Shown here: piece by piece, positions 8,491-16,149 of the stretch
How the letters are laid out: each line of letters begins with the position of its first letter
Numbering within the stretch: position 1 is the stretch's first letter
From: Phycisphaerae bacterium
GTDB taxonomy: Bacteria > Planctomycetota > Phycisphaerae > Phycisphaerales > SM1A02
Assembly: GCA_016795065.1 (NCBI GenBank)
Contig: JAEUIU010000083.1
Coordinates: 1-43,062, forward strand
DNA: 43,062 nt
Direction: 5' to 3'
Program-made: the position numbers and the translations under genes
The notes under the pieces: generated by a model
What the model was told of the DNA's origin: nothing
The model's input: the letters and a program-made list of their open reading frames with translations, nothing else
Databases searched by the model: none

Positions 8491-8529
8491 GCCTCGGGCC
8501 CGCGCCCTTTCGCGGCGCGGGCCCGAGGC
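8491..8529 (-). repeat. Perfect 16-base GC-rich hairpin in the redox operon
   Basis: Positions 8491-8506 pair without mismatch with 8514-8529 around a 7-base loop. It fills most of the 75 bases between the peroxidase stop and the next start. There is no T run on either strand. It could end part of the transcripts or protect the 3' end of the upstream mRNA, so that peroxidase is made in excess over the receptor. Confidence 0.7.
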
Positions 8530-8535
8530 GCGAAA

Positions 8536-9651
8536 TCACTCCGGCTCGTTGGCCGGGGCGTCATCGACTGCCGTCAGCACCTGAATGCCAGGCACGCTTC
8601 CGGTGAGCGACTTAAGGAAGGCGACGAGGTCGGTCTTTTCACTCGCGGTGAGGTTCAACGGCTGCATGAGTTCGGACTTCTTGGGGTCCGAGCCACCGCC
8701 AGCGTTGTAGTAGTCGACGACCTCCTCCAACGTGGCCAGCCGACCGTCGTGCATGTACGGACCGGTCAGGTCGACACTTCGGCACGTAGCGGTCTTAAAC
8801 GCGCCGCGGTCCTTCTCGTCCTTTGAGATGCCGTAGCGGCCGAGATCCTCGGTCGGCGTCGAGCCGTGGCCACCGAGGTTGTGGTACTTGTTGTCGCTGA
8901 AGTTGGGACCGCTGTGGCATTGCGTGCAGGACGCCTTGCCGAAGAAGAGGATCAGGCCGCGCTTCTCGCTATCGGTGAGGGCCTTCTTGTCGCCCTTGCA
9001 GTAGGCGTCAAAGCGCGAGTCGGTCGAAATGACGGTGCGCTCGAAAGCGGCGATCGCCTTGCCGACGTCAGCCAGCGTCGGGGCCGACCCGAAGACCTTC
9101 TGGAAGCGGTCGCGATAGTCCTTCGACGCACTGAGCCGCTCGATGACCTCGGCTTCGCTTGCCGAGTTCATTTCGCCCGTGGCCATGATCGGCCCAATCG
9201 CCTGAGCCTCGAGGTCGGGCGCGCGGCCATCCCAGAACTGGGCGCTATTGAAGGCGGCGTTCAGAACGGTCGGCGAGTGTCGCCCAAGGACCTTCCCTCC
9301 GAAGCCCTGAGCGAGCGGTCGACCGTCTGCCCAACCCTTGTTGGGATCGTGGCAGGTGGCGCAGCTCATCGAGTGATCGCGAGAAAGCCGGGTGTCGAAG
9401 AAGAGCATGTTGCCCAGCTCGACCTTCTCCGGCGTGGTGGGGTTGTTCGGGTTGTCGACCGACGCCGGGAGGGCACCGAGCTCGCCAGGGAGCGACGGAA
9501 GCTGGTCGAGCATCTCGATCGTGAACTGGAACTCGCTCGAGCTTCCGCCGTCGGTGTTTTCGGGGGCCGGTTGGGTGGTGAACGCAAGGCCGGAACCGGT
9601 TAGCGCCACGGCAAGACCGGAGAGTATGAATCGGGTTCGTGTGCTGGTCAT
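8536..9651 (-). CDS. Di-haem cytochrome c peroxidase, MauG/CcpA family
   Basis: The 371-residue product has an N-terminal export signal (residues 7-25) and two haem-c sites, C97-A-T-C100-H101 and C242-T-Q-C245-H246, the arrangement of bacterial cytochrome c peroxidases and MauG-like enzymes. Family hallmarks include the electron-transfer region ELGNMLFFDTRLS, the segment FWDGRAPDLEAQ and the C-terminal GPYMHDGRLATLEEVVDYY. It should reduce hydrogen peroxide in the periplasm with electrons from a small cytochrome or a copper protein, or oxidise a partner protein as MauG does; sequence cannot decide. GAGGA lies 7 bases before the ATG. The gene stands between an amicyanin-like cupredoxin, a plausible electron donor, and the haem-c/chemoreceptor frame, and is probably cotranscribed with both. 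Confidence 0.93.
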   Translation of the reverse strand: MTSTRTRFILSGLAVALTGSGLAFTTQPAPENTDGGSSSEFQFTIEMLDQLPSLPGELGALPASVDNPNNPTTPEKVELGNMLFFDTRLSRDHSMSCATCHDPNKGWADGRPLAQGFGGKVLGRHSPTVLNAAFNSAQFWDGRAPDLEAQAIGPIMATGEMNSASEAEVIERLSASKDYRDRFQKVFGSAPTLADVGKAIAAFERTVISTDSRFDAYCKGDKKALTDSEKRGLILFFGKASCTQCHSGPNFSDNKYHNLGGHGSTPTEDLGRYGISKDEKDRGAFKTATCRSVDLTGPYMHDGRLATLEEVVDYYNAGGGSDPKKSELMQPLNLTASEKTDLVAFLKSLTGSVPGIQVLTAVDDAPANEPE

Positions 9652-9750
9652 GAATGGTCCTCGTCAGTCGGAATGGGCGCGGCGACATCGTGCCTAGACA
9701 GTCAGTCGAGGATGGCGCGATTCCACACGCATGCGAATGCGCTGGTCTCG

Positions 9751-10404
9751 TTACTTCTTCGCGGTCAACGCAACCGTCGCGGTGGCGTCACCCTGCTCGG
9801 GCACCGTGATCTCTTGGGAGAACTCGCCGCAGTCCTTGTGGAAGGCCTTCAGCGTGTAGGTGCCAGGCTTGAGATCGGGAATCTTGAATGCGCCGTCCTC
9901 GCCAACCTTGGCGAAGTGCTCGTTGGGAACGACGTAGATGATGGCGCTCATCTGCCGATGCATCGAGCAAAGAAGGTCGACGCGGCCGGTCTTCTCAAAG
10001 CTGACGTCCTTCGACTCTCCCTTCGGATAGACGCCCAGGTTGAAGGACTTGGTAGGCGACTTCGAATAGACGTTGTGAGCGGTGTTATCGTCGTTGGGCA
10101 TGTCGACCTTCTGGCCGACGACCGCCACCGAGAACCGCGGCGTGAACTGCGTCCCCTTCTGGGAGATGGTCACGGTGTCCGAAGGGACCTGCGGGGTGAT
10201 CGGGCTGGCTTCGGTGCCTTCGATCCAGACCAGGGCGGTGGCCGTCTCGTCGGTCTTGCCGTCCTTGGTTTGACCTGGCTTGACGCCTTCGGGAAGTGTG
10301 AGCGTTCCGGTCACGTTGCCAGCATTCGCGGCGGTCAACGGAACGAGAACCAGTGCAGCGGCGAGCCAGCCGTGGCTTCGCCGGAGCGTGTGGGAATCCG
10401 ACAT
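9751..10404 (-). CDS. Amicyanin-like cupredoxin with carboxypeptidase-regulatory-like C-terminal domain
   Basis: From the ATG at 10404, which follows a full AGGAGG at 8 bases, the product is 217 residues with a signal peptide ending at TAANAG. The central part is a type 1 copper domain: likely ligands H110 (NTAHN), C146, H149 and M152 in C-x2-H-x2-M (CSMHRQM), the close spacing seen in amicyanin. Residues about 170-210 resemble a small carboxypeptidase-regulatory-like beta-sandwich (FKIPDLKPGTYTLKAFH). Family members are often labelled methylamine utilization proteins, but no mau genes are visible here. It is the first gene of the apparent redox operon, 99 bases before the di-haem peroxidase, and probably passes electrons to or from it. 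The open frame extends upstream, but codons there look random. Confidence 0.88.
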   Translation of the reverse strand: MSDSHTLRRSHGWLAAALVLVPLTAANAGNVTGTLTLPEGVKPGQTKDGKTDETATALVWIEGTEASPITPQVPSDTVTISQKGTQFTPRFSVAVVGQKVDMPNDDNTAHNVYSKSPTKSFNLGVYPKGESKDVSFEKTGRVDLLCSMHRQMSAIIYVVPNEHFAKVGEDGAFKIPDLKPGTYTLKAFHKDCGEFSQEITVPEQGDATATVALTAKK

Positions 10405-10639
10405 CAGTGTTGCCTCCTGTTCGCAGTCAGCTATGCGGCGCACCCGCATCAGCGTGGCAGACGATCGGCGACCTTCGACGACGAATACATCGCCCGAATC
10501 GGTATTGGCGACGGTTACCCATTGAACCCTGAAGGCTGTGCAGGGGAGGCAACTTGTGCGGGCTGTTGATGAGTGGCGGTCAACCGCAGATGCGAAATCG
10601 TGCCCACATCCATGTGTCAACGGCTAGTCCTGGGCGGGT

Positions 10640-10645
10640 TACGCT
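10640..10645 (+). promoter_or_regulatory. -10 box TACGCT of a probable leaderless transcript
   Basis: TACGCT lies 6 bases before the ATG at 10652, so transcription would start at or next to the start codon. No Shine-Dalgarno site is present and no good -35 box was found. Confidence 0.5.
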
Positions 10646-10651
10646 GGCTTC

Positions 10652-11779
10652 ATGACCATCCGAACGCTCGTTTGCCTAGGGATTCTGACAGCACTGACGG
10701 CGTGTGCATCCCCTGTTCAAAGCACCTCCGAAGGCCACTCAACAACGAGCTTGGCAGACGCTGGCGCCCTTCGCCACGCTCGTGTAGCGATTTCTCGAGA
10801 GAAGAACGGACCTCGCCAAGAGTCGCTCGTGTACCTCGCGCGAGAGATGTCCGCCGAGCAGATAGCGGCCCTGTCCGCCGTCGCCCCAGGCGTGCGCATC
10901 GTCACCGGTCTTTCGCGTGAGGAGGCCGTCGCGCGTGCCGCCGAGTTTCACGCCGTCGATGCCTTCTATGCCACGCCGGCGCTCCTTCGCGCCGCGCCGC
11001 GCCTCCGCTGGGTGGCGGCCCATTCCGCTGGCGTGGATCGCTACGTGACCATTCCCGAACTTCGAGACCGCGACGAGGTCGTTCTGACCAACTTCCGTGC
11101 CGTGCATGGACCGGCCATCGCCGACCACACTTTTGCCATGCTCTTGAGCCTCACCCGCGGGCTCCGAGCATCGGACGCGGCTCAGCGAAACGCGGAATGG
11201 AATCGCGCCGAGGACGTGAATCGCATCGCCCTCGACGGACGCACGATGCTCGTGGTCGGCCTTGGCGGCATCGGCACCGAGATCGCGAAGCGGGCCCACG
11301 GCTTCAGCATGCGCGTGATCGCCACGCGTCGAGGAAGCGACCCGGCGCCTGATTGCGTCGAGCGGGTTGGGAGGCCATCAGACCTTCTTACGATGCTTGG
11401 CGAAGCCGATGTCGTCGCCGTCGCGGTGCCGCTGACGGCAGAGACCGAGGGCCTCTTCGATGGGAAGGCATTCGCCGCGATGAAGCGGGGGAGCTACTTC
11501 CTCAACATCGCCCGAGGCAAGGTGGTCATCACCGAGGCCCTGATGGAGGCGCTTCGGAGCGGCCAACTGGCCGGCGCCGGCCTGGACGTCACCGACCCCG
11601 AACCGCTGCCGGCGGGGCATCCTCTCTGGTCCATTCCGAATGCCCTTATCACGGCTCATATCGCAGCCGACGCGGAACTGACCGTCGAGCGCGGATGGGC
11701 ACTCGAGCAAGAGAACGTCCGCCGTTTTGATGCAGGCGAGCCGCTTCTTAATGTTGTCGACAAGCGGCTGGGATACTGA
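10652..11779 (+). CDS. D-2-hydroxyacid dehydrogenase with lipoprotein signal
   Basis: The 375-residue product belongs to the D-isomer-specific 2-hydroxyacid dehydrogenases, which interconvert 2-hydroxy and 2-oxo acids with NAD(P). It has the dinucleotide motif G203-L-G-G-I-G208 followed by basic residues (RVIATRRGS), and the catalytic set R288 (NIARGK), E317 (DPEPLP) and H336 (TAHIAA). Unusually, the N-terminus is a lipoprotein signal peptide with lipobox LTAC (C18) and a short polar linker. No twin-arginine motif is present. The placement of a -10 box right before the ATG supports this start, so export seems real; a downstream start would give an ordinary cytosolic enzyme. Its stop is 13 bases from that of the convergent desaturase. 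Substrate unknown. Confidence 0.88.
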   Translation: MTIRTLVCLGILTALTACASPVQSTSEGHSTTSLADAGALRHARVAISREKNGPRQESLVYLAREMSAEQIAALSAVAPGVRIVTGLSREEAVARAAEFHAVDAFYATPALLRAAPRLRWVAAHSAGVDRYVTIPELRDRDEVVLTNFRAVHGPAIADHTFAMLLSLTRGLRASDAAQRNAEWNRAEDVNRIALDGRTMLVVGLGGIGTEIAKRAHGFSMRVIATRRGSDPAPDCVERVGRPSDLLTMLGEADVVAVAVPLTAETEGLFDGKAFAAMKRGSYFLNIARGKVVITEALMEALRSGQLAGAGLDVTDPEPLPAGHPLWSIPNALITAHIAADAELTVERGWALEQENVRRFDAGEPLLNVVDKRLGY

Positions 11780-11792
11780 GTCGAAAGGGCTC

Positions 11793-12782
11793 TTACGCGA
11801 TCGGATCGCTCGGCGTCTCGTTGCGCTTCGCGCGGACGCGCTCGGGACTCGGCAGACGAATGCTCTTGGCCAGTCCCAGAAGAGCCAGGGTGCGGATCAC
11901 CAGATAGCTCAGATCAAACTGCCACCAGAAGAGACCGTGCCGGGCCGAGGTCGGGAAGGCGTGGTGGTTGTTATGCCAACCCTCGCCGAACGCGAGGATG
12001 CCGAAGACCGGGTTGTTGCGGCTCTCGTCGCCTGAGTCAAAAGGCTGGGCGCCCCAGATGTGGCAGGCCGAGTTGATGCTCCAGGTGATGTGGTGCAGGC
12101 AAAAGACGCGAGCCAATCCACCCCAGAGGAAGCCAAGCAGGACGCCCATCCAGGACATCGTGAGGAGTCCGCCGAGCACGGCCGGCAGCACGAGCCCCAG
12201 CGCGACCCACAGCACGAAGAGATTGCTCGTGCGGCGGATGCCCGGGTCCTTTCGCAGATCGGCTGAGTAGCGGGCGATGTCGCGTGGACGGCGGAGAAAG
12301 AGCCAGCCGCAGTGGGCGTGCACGAAGCCGCGGAGGAAACCCATCATGGTGTCGCCGTGACCGTGGGGCGAGTGAGGATCGTCAACTTCGTCGCTGTGCT
12401 GGTGATGGCGACGATGCGTCGCGACCCATTCAATCAGCGGTCCCTGCACGGCCATCGAGCCGAGGATCGCAAGGAGATAGACGATCGGACGCGGCGTCTC
12501 GAAGGAACGATGCGTGAAGAGCCGGTGATAGCCGACGGTGATGCCGAGCCCGGAAAGGAGCACGCCACCCACCAGCATCACAAGATAGATCCAACTGAAC
12601 GCGGTGCCCCACAGGAGGATCATCGCGGCGAGGAGTCCGAGGAACGGAATCACCATCGCGAGGAAGTTGATGACCCGCACCTTGAGGGGTGCCAAATGGG
12701 AACGAACGCGAACGCCCGATTGGCTCGTCGGCGGGCTCGTGATTGACGGAAGCGCCGCCGCGGCAGATTGTGAATCGGGCAT
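11793..12782 (-). CDS. Acyl-CoA (delta-9-type) fatty acid desaturase
   Basis: The 329-residue membrane protein has the three histidine boxes of the membrane di-iron desaturases: H86-RLFT-H91, H123-RR-H126-H127 and H270-NN-H273-H274, and hydrophobic pairs around residues 36-80, 98-120 and 187-230. It should introduce a double bond into saturated acyl chains using oxygen and an electron donor, adjusting membrane fluidity. The ATG at 12782 is chosen over a TTG three codons upstream because a -10 box lies 8 bases before it. The extra N-terminal 30 residues are low in complexity and probably disordered. It is a single-gene unit, convergent with the dehydrogenase. The donor (ferredoxin or cytochrome b5 type) is not encoded nearby. 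Confidence 0.93.
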   Translation of the reverse strand: MPDSQSAAAALPSITSPPTSQSGVRVRSHLAPLKVRVINFLAMVIPFLGLLAAMILLWGTAFSWIYLVMLVGGVLLSGLGITVGYHRLFTHRSFETPRPIVYLLAILGSMAVQGPLIEWVATHRRHHQHSDEVDDPHSPHGHGDTMMGFLRGFVHAHCGWLFLRRPRDIARYSADLRKDPGIRRTSNLFVLWVALGLVLPAVLGGLLTMSWMGVLLGFLWGGLARVFCLHHITWSINSACHIWGAQPFDSGDESRNNPVFGILAFGEGWHNNHHAFPTSARHGLFWWQFDLSYLVIRTLALLGLAKSIRLPSPERVRAKRNETPSDPIA

Positions 12783-12790
12783 GTGCCGCA

Positions 12791-12796
12791 ATCGTA
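12791..12796 (-). promoter_or_regulatory. -10 box TACGAT of a probable leaderless transcript
   Basis: TACGAT (minus strand) ends 8 bases before the desaturase ATG at 12782. No Shine-Dalgarno site is visible. Confidence 0.5.
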
Positions 12797-12878
12797 CGGC
12801 AAGGCGAGACGAGCAACCGACACAAGCGAGCGAATCTCCAACTTCGATCGAAGAGTGTTCAGCGGTGTTCCGTGGTCT

Positions 12879-13448
12879 TCACCGGGAGTGGCGTTGCTGA
12901 TGGTCTCCCCCATGTTTGCCCCATGTTTGCCGGTTGTATTCGTCGGAACCGCCGCGCGGAATCGTAATCGTTGCCCAGTGATCCCCTGCGTGGATTCTCG
13001 CAACGTGCACGATCTGGCCGACGTGATAGCTGATGTGGGAGAGGGCTCGCGTGAGGGCAAGGGCAACCGTGTGGATTTCGCCCCGAATCGAAATCTCGCG
13101 GGTCAGGTCCTCGGGCTGCAACGCATCAAGCGACGCGAAAAGGACCGACCAGCCCTGTTCCCAGTCCGCGAGGATCTCCTCGCGCGAGCCATAGCGGTCG
13201 ACGAATTCATCATCCCGGTTGCGCCACGGCTTCTCACCATCGCTGCTGAGGAGATCGGTGAAACGCGACCGAAGATTGCCCGCGACGTGCTTCATGATCA
13301 CTGCGATCGAGTTGACGTTTGGGTCCGGCTGGCGGCGCAACGACTCCGCGCTCGACTGGGCGATGGCCTTGTCGGCGAGCCGCTTGGTGGAGCGGAAGGT
13401 GGCACGGATCGAGTCCAGGACAAGCGCGGCGAGCGAATCGTTAGGCAT
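12879..13448 (-). CDS. DinB-like (DUF1572) putative metal-dependent protein
   Basis: The 189-residue product resembles the DinB/DUF1572 four-helix-bundle family, whose members bind a metal through three histidines; candidates here are the His in IAVIMKHVAGN and the two in LSHISYHVGQI. Some relatives are thiol-dependent transferases, but most have no known reaction. The start codon lies inside the end of the upstream phosphatase gene (ATGCCTAA overlap, 8 bases), so translation is probably coupled; GAAAG precedes it. It is the last gene of the DUF1801-phosphatase-DinB operon. The last 20 residues are polar and rich in His, Gln and Gly and may be a tail. Confidence 0.82.
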   Translation of the reverse strand: MPNDSLAALVLDSIRATFRSTKRLADKAIAQSSAESLRRQPDPNVNSIAVIMKHVAGNLRSRFTDLLSSDGEKPWRNRDDEFVDRYGSREEILADWEQGWSVLFASLDALQPEDLTREISIRGEIHTVALALTRALSHISYHVGQIVHVARIHAGDHWATITIPRGGSDEYNRQTWGKHGGDHQQRHSR

Positions 13449-14889
13449 GGTGAGTTTCTTTCACAGAGCGCTGGGCCATCACGATGATGCAGTCGTCCTG
13501 CGGCGAGGTGTCGCGGTGAGCGCGCAGCGCGGCGAGGAACGACTCCGGCGTTTGGCATTCGGGCTCGCCCAGGCGTTGGGCGACGCCTTCGATGTCCCAC
13601 ATCGCCCCGCTTGGCGAACGGGTCTCGGTGAGCCCATCCGTATACAACAACAGCCGATCATCGGATCCGAACGGGGCCGTCTCCGCTGCGGCTTCGAAGC
13701 AGTCGCCGGGTAGCGCGCCCAGAACGCAGGCCGTTGAGGGCAGTCGGTGGACGCGTCCATCAGGCGACCGCACCAGCAGATCCGGATGAGCGGCGCTGGC
13801 ATAGCGAAGGCTGCCGCTGTTGGGATCAAGCCGAACGATGGCTGCGGTTGCGTACATCGAGTCGCGGGAGGTGGTCAGCAGGAGGTAGTCATTGAGAAGG
13901 GTGAGCACACGCTCCGGCGCCGGGTCGTCGTCGCTCCCGGTGATGCGAAGAAGTTCGCCATGCAACCGATTGACCAGAAGGGCTGCGGCGATGCCGTGTC
14001 CGGTGACGTCGAGAACGACGATGTGCACCGCGCCATTCCGCGACCGGTGCAGAACGAGAAGGTCACCACCGATCTCGCGCATCGGTTCATACGCGAAGCG
14101 GACCGTGAAGAGGGCATCGTCGATCGGCTCGGGCAAGAGGCGGTCGTGGATACGGCGGGCGACATCGAGGTCCTCGCGCAACTCTAGATAGCGGTCGCGC
14201 ACGGCGTTGGCGAGACTCGCTCGACGAAAGCGGAGCTCGCGGAAGAGGCAGACCAGCGCCCCTGGTACGGCGGTGCCGAGCAGAATCGAGAAGGCAAGAA
14301 GCGCGTTGTTCACCCGCACGTCAACCGGATCGACGATCAGGATCGCCACCACGGTCACGAGCGAGAAGGGGAGAATCGGTATGACAGCCTCGCCGACCCG
14401 CAGCGGCAACAGAAGGCAGGCGACCAGGTGCGCGGCCAGGGCGAGGAGAAACGGAGCGACGCCGACGCCCTCGAGAGGAAACCCGATGGCGCTCATGAGC
14501 GCCGAGGATGTCAGGCGAAACTCGGGGAGAAGGAGCAGCGAAACGAACGGGAAGAGGGCGATCAGGCGGACGATGTGACGCTCGATGCGCCAGCCGCTTG
14601 CCTGCGTTGGGGCCCGACCGGACGCCATTCGCCAGCGGGGAATGAAGGTGATAAGCGCGATGCACCCTAGCCCGATGAGCAGTCGAACGAAGGTGCTCGG
14701 GAGCTTCAGCCCGGGCGGATGCGGGGTCGCATGCGAGAAAACCGCGGCAGTGAGCATCGCCCCCGTGCCGATGCAGCCGATGATGGCGAGGGCGAGGCGA
14801 CCTCGCTGCACGCTGCGGATGAGGGCGAGCCGACGCAACTCCAGGTCGAAATCGGCAGCGAGCGAGTCGGAGCGGAACGGGGAGGACAT
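13441..14889 (-). CDS. Membrane-anchored SpoIIE/RsbU-type PP2C phosphatase
   Basis: The N-terminal half (residues about 30-215) has about six membrane segments, followed by a coiled linker (LELREDLDVARRIHDRLLPE) and a SpoIIE/RsbU phosphatase domain with the metal-binding signatures EIGGDL, DVTGHGIAAAL, YTDGLTE and a final DDCIIVMAQR. Such enzymes dephosphorylate anti-anti-sigma factors in partner-switching systems that control sigma factors or secretion; no anti-sigma partner is encoded nearby, so the target is open. The membrane part may sense an unknown signal. It is the middle gene of a tight operon: 13 bases after the DUF1801 gene and overlapping the DinB-like gene. No Shine-Dalgarno site is seen before the ATG at 14889. 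Confidence 0.9.
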   Translation of the reverse strand: MSSPFRSDSLAADFDLELRRLALIRSVQRGRLALAIIGCIGTGAMLTAAVFSHATPHPPGLKLPSTFVRLLIGLGCIALITFIPRWRMASGRAPTQASGWRIERHIVRLIALFPFVSLLLLPEFRLTSSALMSAIGFPLEGVGVAPFLLALAAHLVACLLLPLRVGEAVIPILPFSLVTVVAILIVDPVDVRVNNALLAFSILLGTAVPGALVCLFRELRFRRASLANAVRDRYLELREDLDVARRIHDRLLPEPIDDALFTVRFAYEPMREIGGDLLVLHRSRNGAVHIVVLDVTGHGIAAALLVNRLHGELLRITGSDDDPAPERVLTLLNDYLLLTTSRDSMYATAAIVRLDPNSGSLRYASAAHPDLLVRSPDGRVHRLPSTACVLGALPGDCFEAAAETAPFGSDDRLLLYTDGLTETRSPSGAMWDIEGVAQRLGEPECQTPESFLAALRAHRDTSPQDDCIIVMAQRSVKETHHA

Positions 14890-14902
14890 AGGGGCATGGG
14901 TG

Positions 14903-15508
14903 TCAGGCGCGGGGCGATCGGGAGCGCTTCGTCGGGGAAGGCGACGTGCTGGCCTTCGTCTTCACCTTGGAAGTCGCCTTCTTGATGACCTTTTTGGAGG
15001 CCGCGCGTACGCCACTCTTCACGGCCTTGGCGGCGTCCGGTGATGTCGGCCGTTTGTTCGCCGGCAGAGCCGCCAAGTACGTCGCGAGATAGCGATCGAG
15101 GGTCAGCCGCCGTACTGCTTCGGCCACGACCTCAAGGGGCACCTCGTCGATGGACTTGAACCGGATGCAGGCCTTACCCATGTCAAGCCGCTTGCCGGTC
15201 GCCTTCCATGCCTCGGTGAACCAACGGTGGAACGTCGGCTCGGCGTAGCAGCCCATGAGGTAGAAGGACATGTGCTGCTTCTGCGAAGCCAGCCCCGCAA
15301 AGGGGAGGGGTTGCTTCGGATCGCAGTGGTAGCCGGCCGGAAACACGCTGTGCGGCACGAAGTAACCGATCATCCCGTACTGCATGCCCTCCTCGATCTT
15401 CTTGTCGAGGTTCTTGAGGATGACGGCGCGAACCGCCTCGATCGCCTTGCGCCGATCGGCCGGGAGACTGGCGAGGTACGCACGGACGGTGCTGGCCTTA
15501 CTCTGCAT
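14903..15508 (-). CDS. DUF1801 protein with lysine-rich tail
   Basis: Residues 1-145 match the DUF1801 (YdhG-like) fold: VRAYLASLPADRR at the start, then EEGMQYGMIGYFVPHS and SFYLMGCY. Members are small proteins of uncertain role, some linked to iron. From about residue 150 the protein ends in a tail of some 50 residues made almost only of Lys, Ala, Ser, Thr, Pro and Arg (KKVIKKATSKVKTKAS), like histone H1-type tails, which may bind nucleic acid. A -10-like hexamer lies 6 bases before the ATG and there is no Shine-Dalgarno site. It is first in an operon with a SpoIIE-type phosphatase. Confidence 0.85.
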   Translation of the reverse strand: MQSKASTVRAYLASLPADRRKAIEAVRAVILKNLDKKIEEGMQYGMIGYFVPHSVFPAGYHCDPKQPLPFAGLASQKQHMSFYLMGCYAEPTFHRWFTEAWKATGKRLDMGKACIRFKSIDEVPLEVVAEAVRRLTLDRYLATYLAALPANKRPTSPDAAKAVKSGVRAASKKVIKKATSKVKTKASTSPSPTKRSRSPRA

Positions 15509-15514
15509 GCGGGC

Positions 15515-15520
15515 ACGGTA
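15515..15520 (-). promoter_or_regulatory. -10 box TACCGT of a probable leaderless transcript
   Basis: TACCGT (minus strand) ends 6 bases before the ATG at 15508 of the DUF1801 gene; no Shine-Dalgarno site. Confidence 0.45.
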
Positions 15521-15556
15521 TCGCCACGCAGACGGCCATGCGAGCGTTCAGCACGA

Positions 15557-16114
15557 TCATTTGCCGGCGATCCATCGCAGGGCGGGAAGCCCGTCGAGAC
15601 TCGTCGCGTTCTTCTTCTCCTGATACTCGCGCAGGCCGTCGGCGCCCTTTCGGTCGCACCAATCGGTCAGTTCGGAGCGTTCCCCGACGTAGCTGTAGAG
15701 CGGCACGCCGAATCCACAGGAAACGGCCACACGCGTGACGTGCAGTCGGATGATCGCCCGACCCGCGAACTCCGGCGGGAAGTGGTCGCGGAGCGCCGCG
15801 AACTGGGGGTCGTGGGGCTCGATCGCCTCTCCACGGCCGTAGAGACGGAGGATCTTCGGTCCGCCGTCGAAGGAACAGAACATGATCGTCATCCGGCCGT
15901 TCTCGCGGAGGTGGGCGATCGTCTCGGCGCCGCTGCCGACGAAATCGAAATAGGCGACCGTGCGATCATCGAGGATGCGCAGTGTGTCGAGCCCCTTCGG
16001 TGAAAGGTTGACGTGACCGTCGCCTGAAAGCGGCGCGCTGGCGACGAAGAACATCCGCTGTGCGAGGATGAAGTCCCGGATCTCCGGCTCGATGCTGGTC
16101 TTCGCGCTGCCCAT
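15557..16114 (-). CDS. Pyridoxamine 5'-phosphate oxidase-like FMN-binding protein
   Basis: The 185-residue product has the split-barrel flavin-binding fold of the PNPOx-like family: MFFVASAPLSGDGHVNLSPKG, then AYFDFVGSGAETIAHLREN and RMTIMFCSFDG. Enzymes of this group bind FMN or F420 and reduce varied small molecules; true vitamin B6 oxidases are only a minority and nothing here supports that role. Residues 140-180 form a charged C-terminal extension (YSYVGERSELTDWCDRKG) found in a subgroup of this family. A -10 box lies 6 bases before the ATG. The gene is 48 bases upstream of the DUF1801 promoter and is probably its own unit. Confidence 0.88.
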   Translation of the reverse strand: MGSAKTSIEPEIRDFILAQRMFFVASAPLSGDGHVNLSPKGLDTLRILDDRTVAYFDFVGSGAETIAHLRENGRMTIMFCSFDGGPKILRLYGRGEAIEPHDPQFAALRDHFPPEFAGRAIIRLHVTRVAVSCGFGVPLYSYVGERSELTDWCDRKGADGLREYQEKKNATSLDGLPALRWIAGK

Positions 16115-16120
16115 GGTGGC

Positions 16121-16126
16121 AGGCTA
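16121..16126 (-). promoter_or_regulatory. -10 box TAGCCT of a probable leaderless transcript
   Basis: TAGCCT (minus strand) ends 6 bases before the ATG at 16114, in the 35-base gap after the membrane-protein gene. Confidence 0.45.
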
Positions 16127-16149
16127 CCGCGCTTGGCCGACCGCGCCGT

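Noticed and set aside
10433..10449. Inverted repeat ATGCGG/CCGCAT before the cupredoxin gene as an operator
   Set aside because: Only six-base arms, single occurrence; too weak.
9673..10569. 298-codon open frame on the plus strand
   Set aside because: Antisense to the cupredoxin gene, which has copper ligands and a full AGGAGG.
9751..10620. Upstream extension of the cupredoxin frame by 72 codons
   Set aside because: The extension precedes a full Shine-Dalgarno site and signal peptide and looks like random coding.
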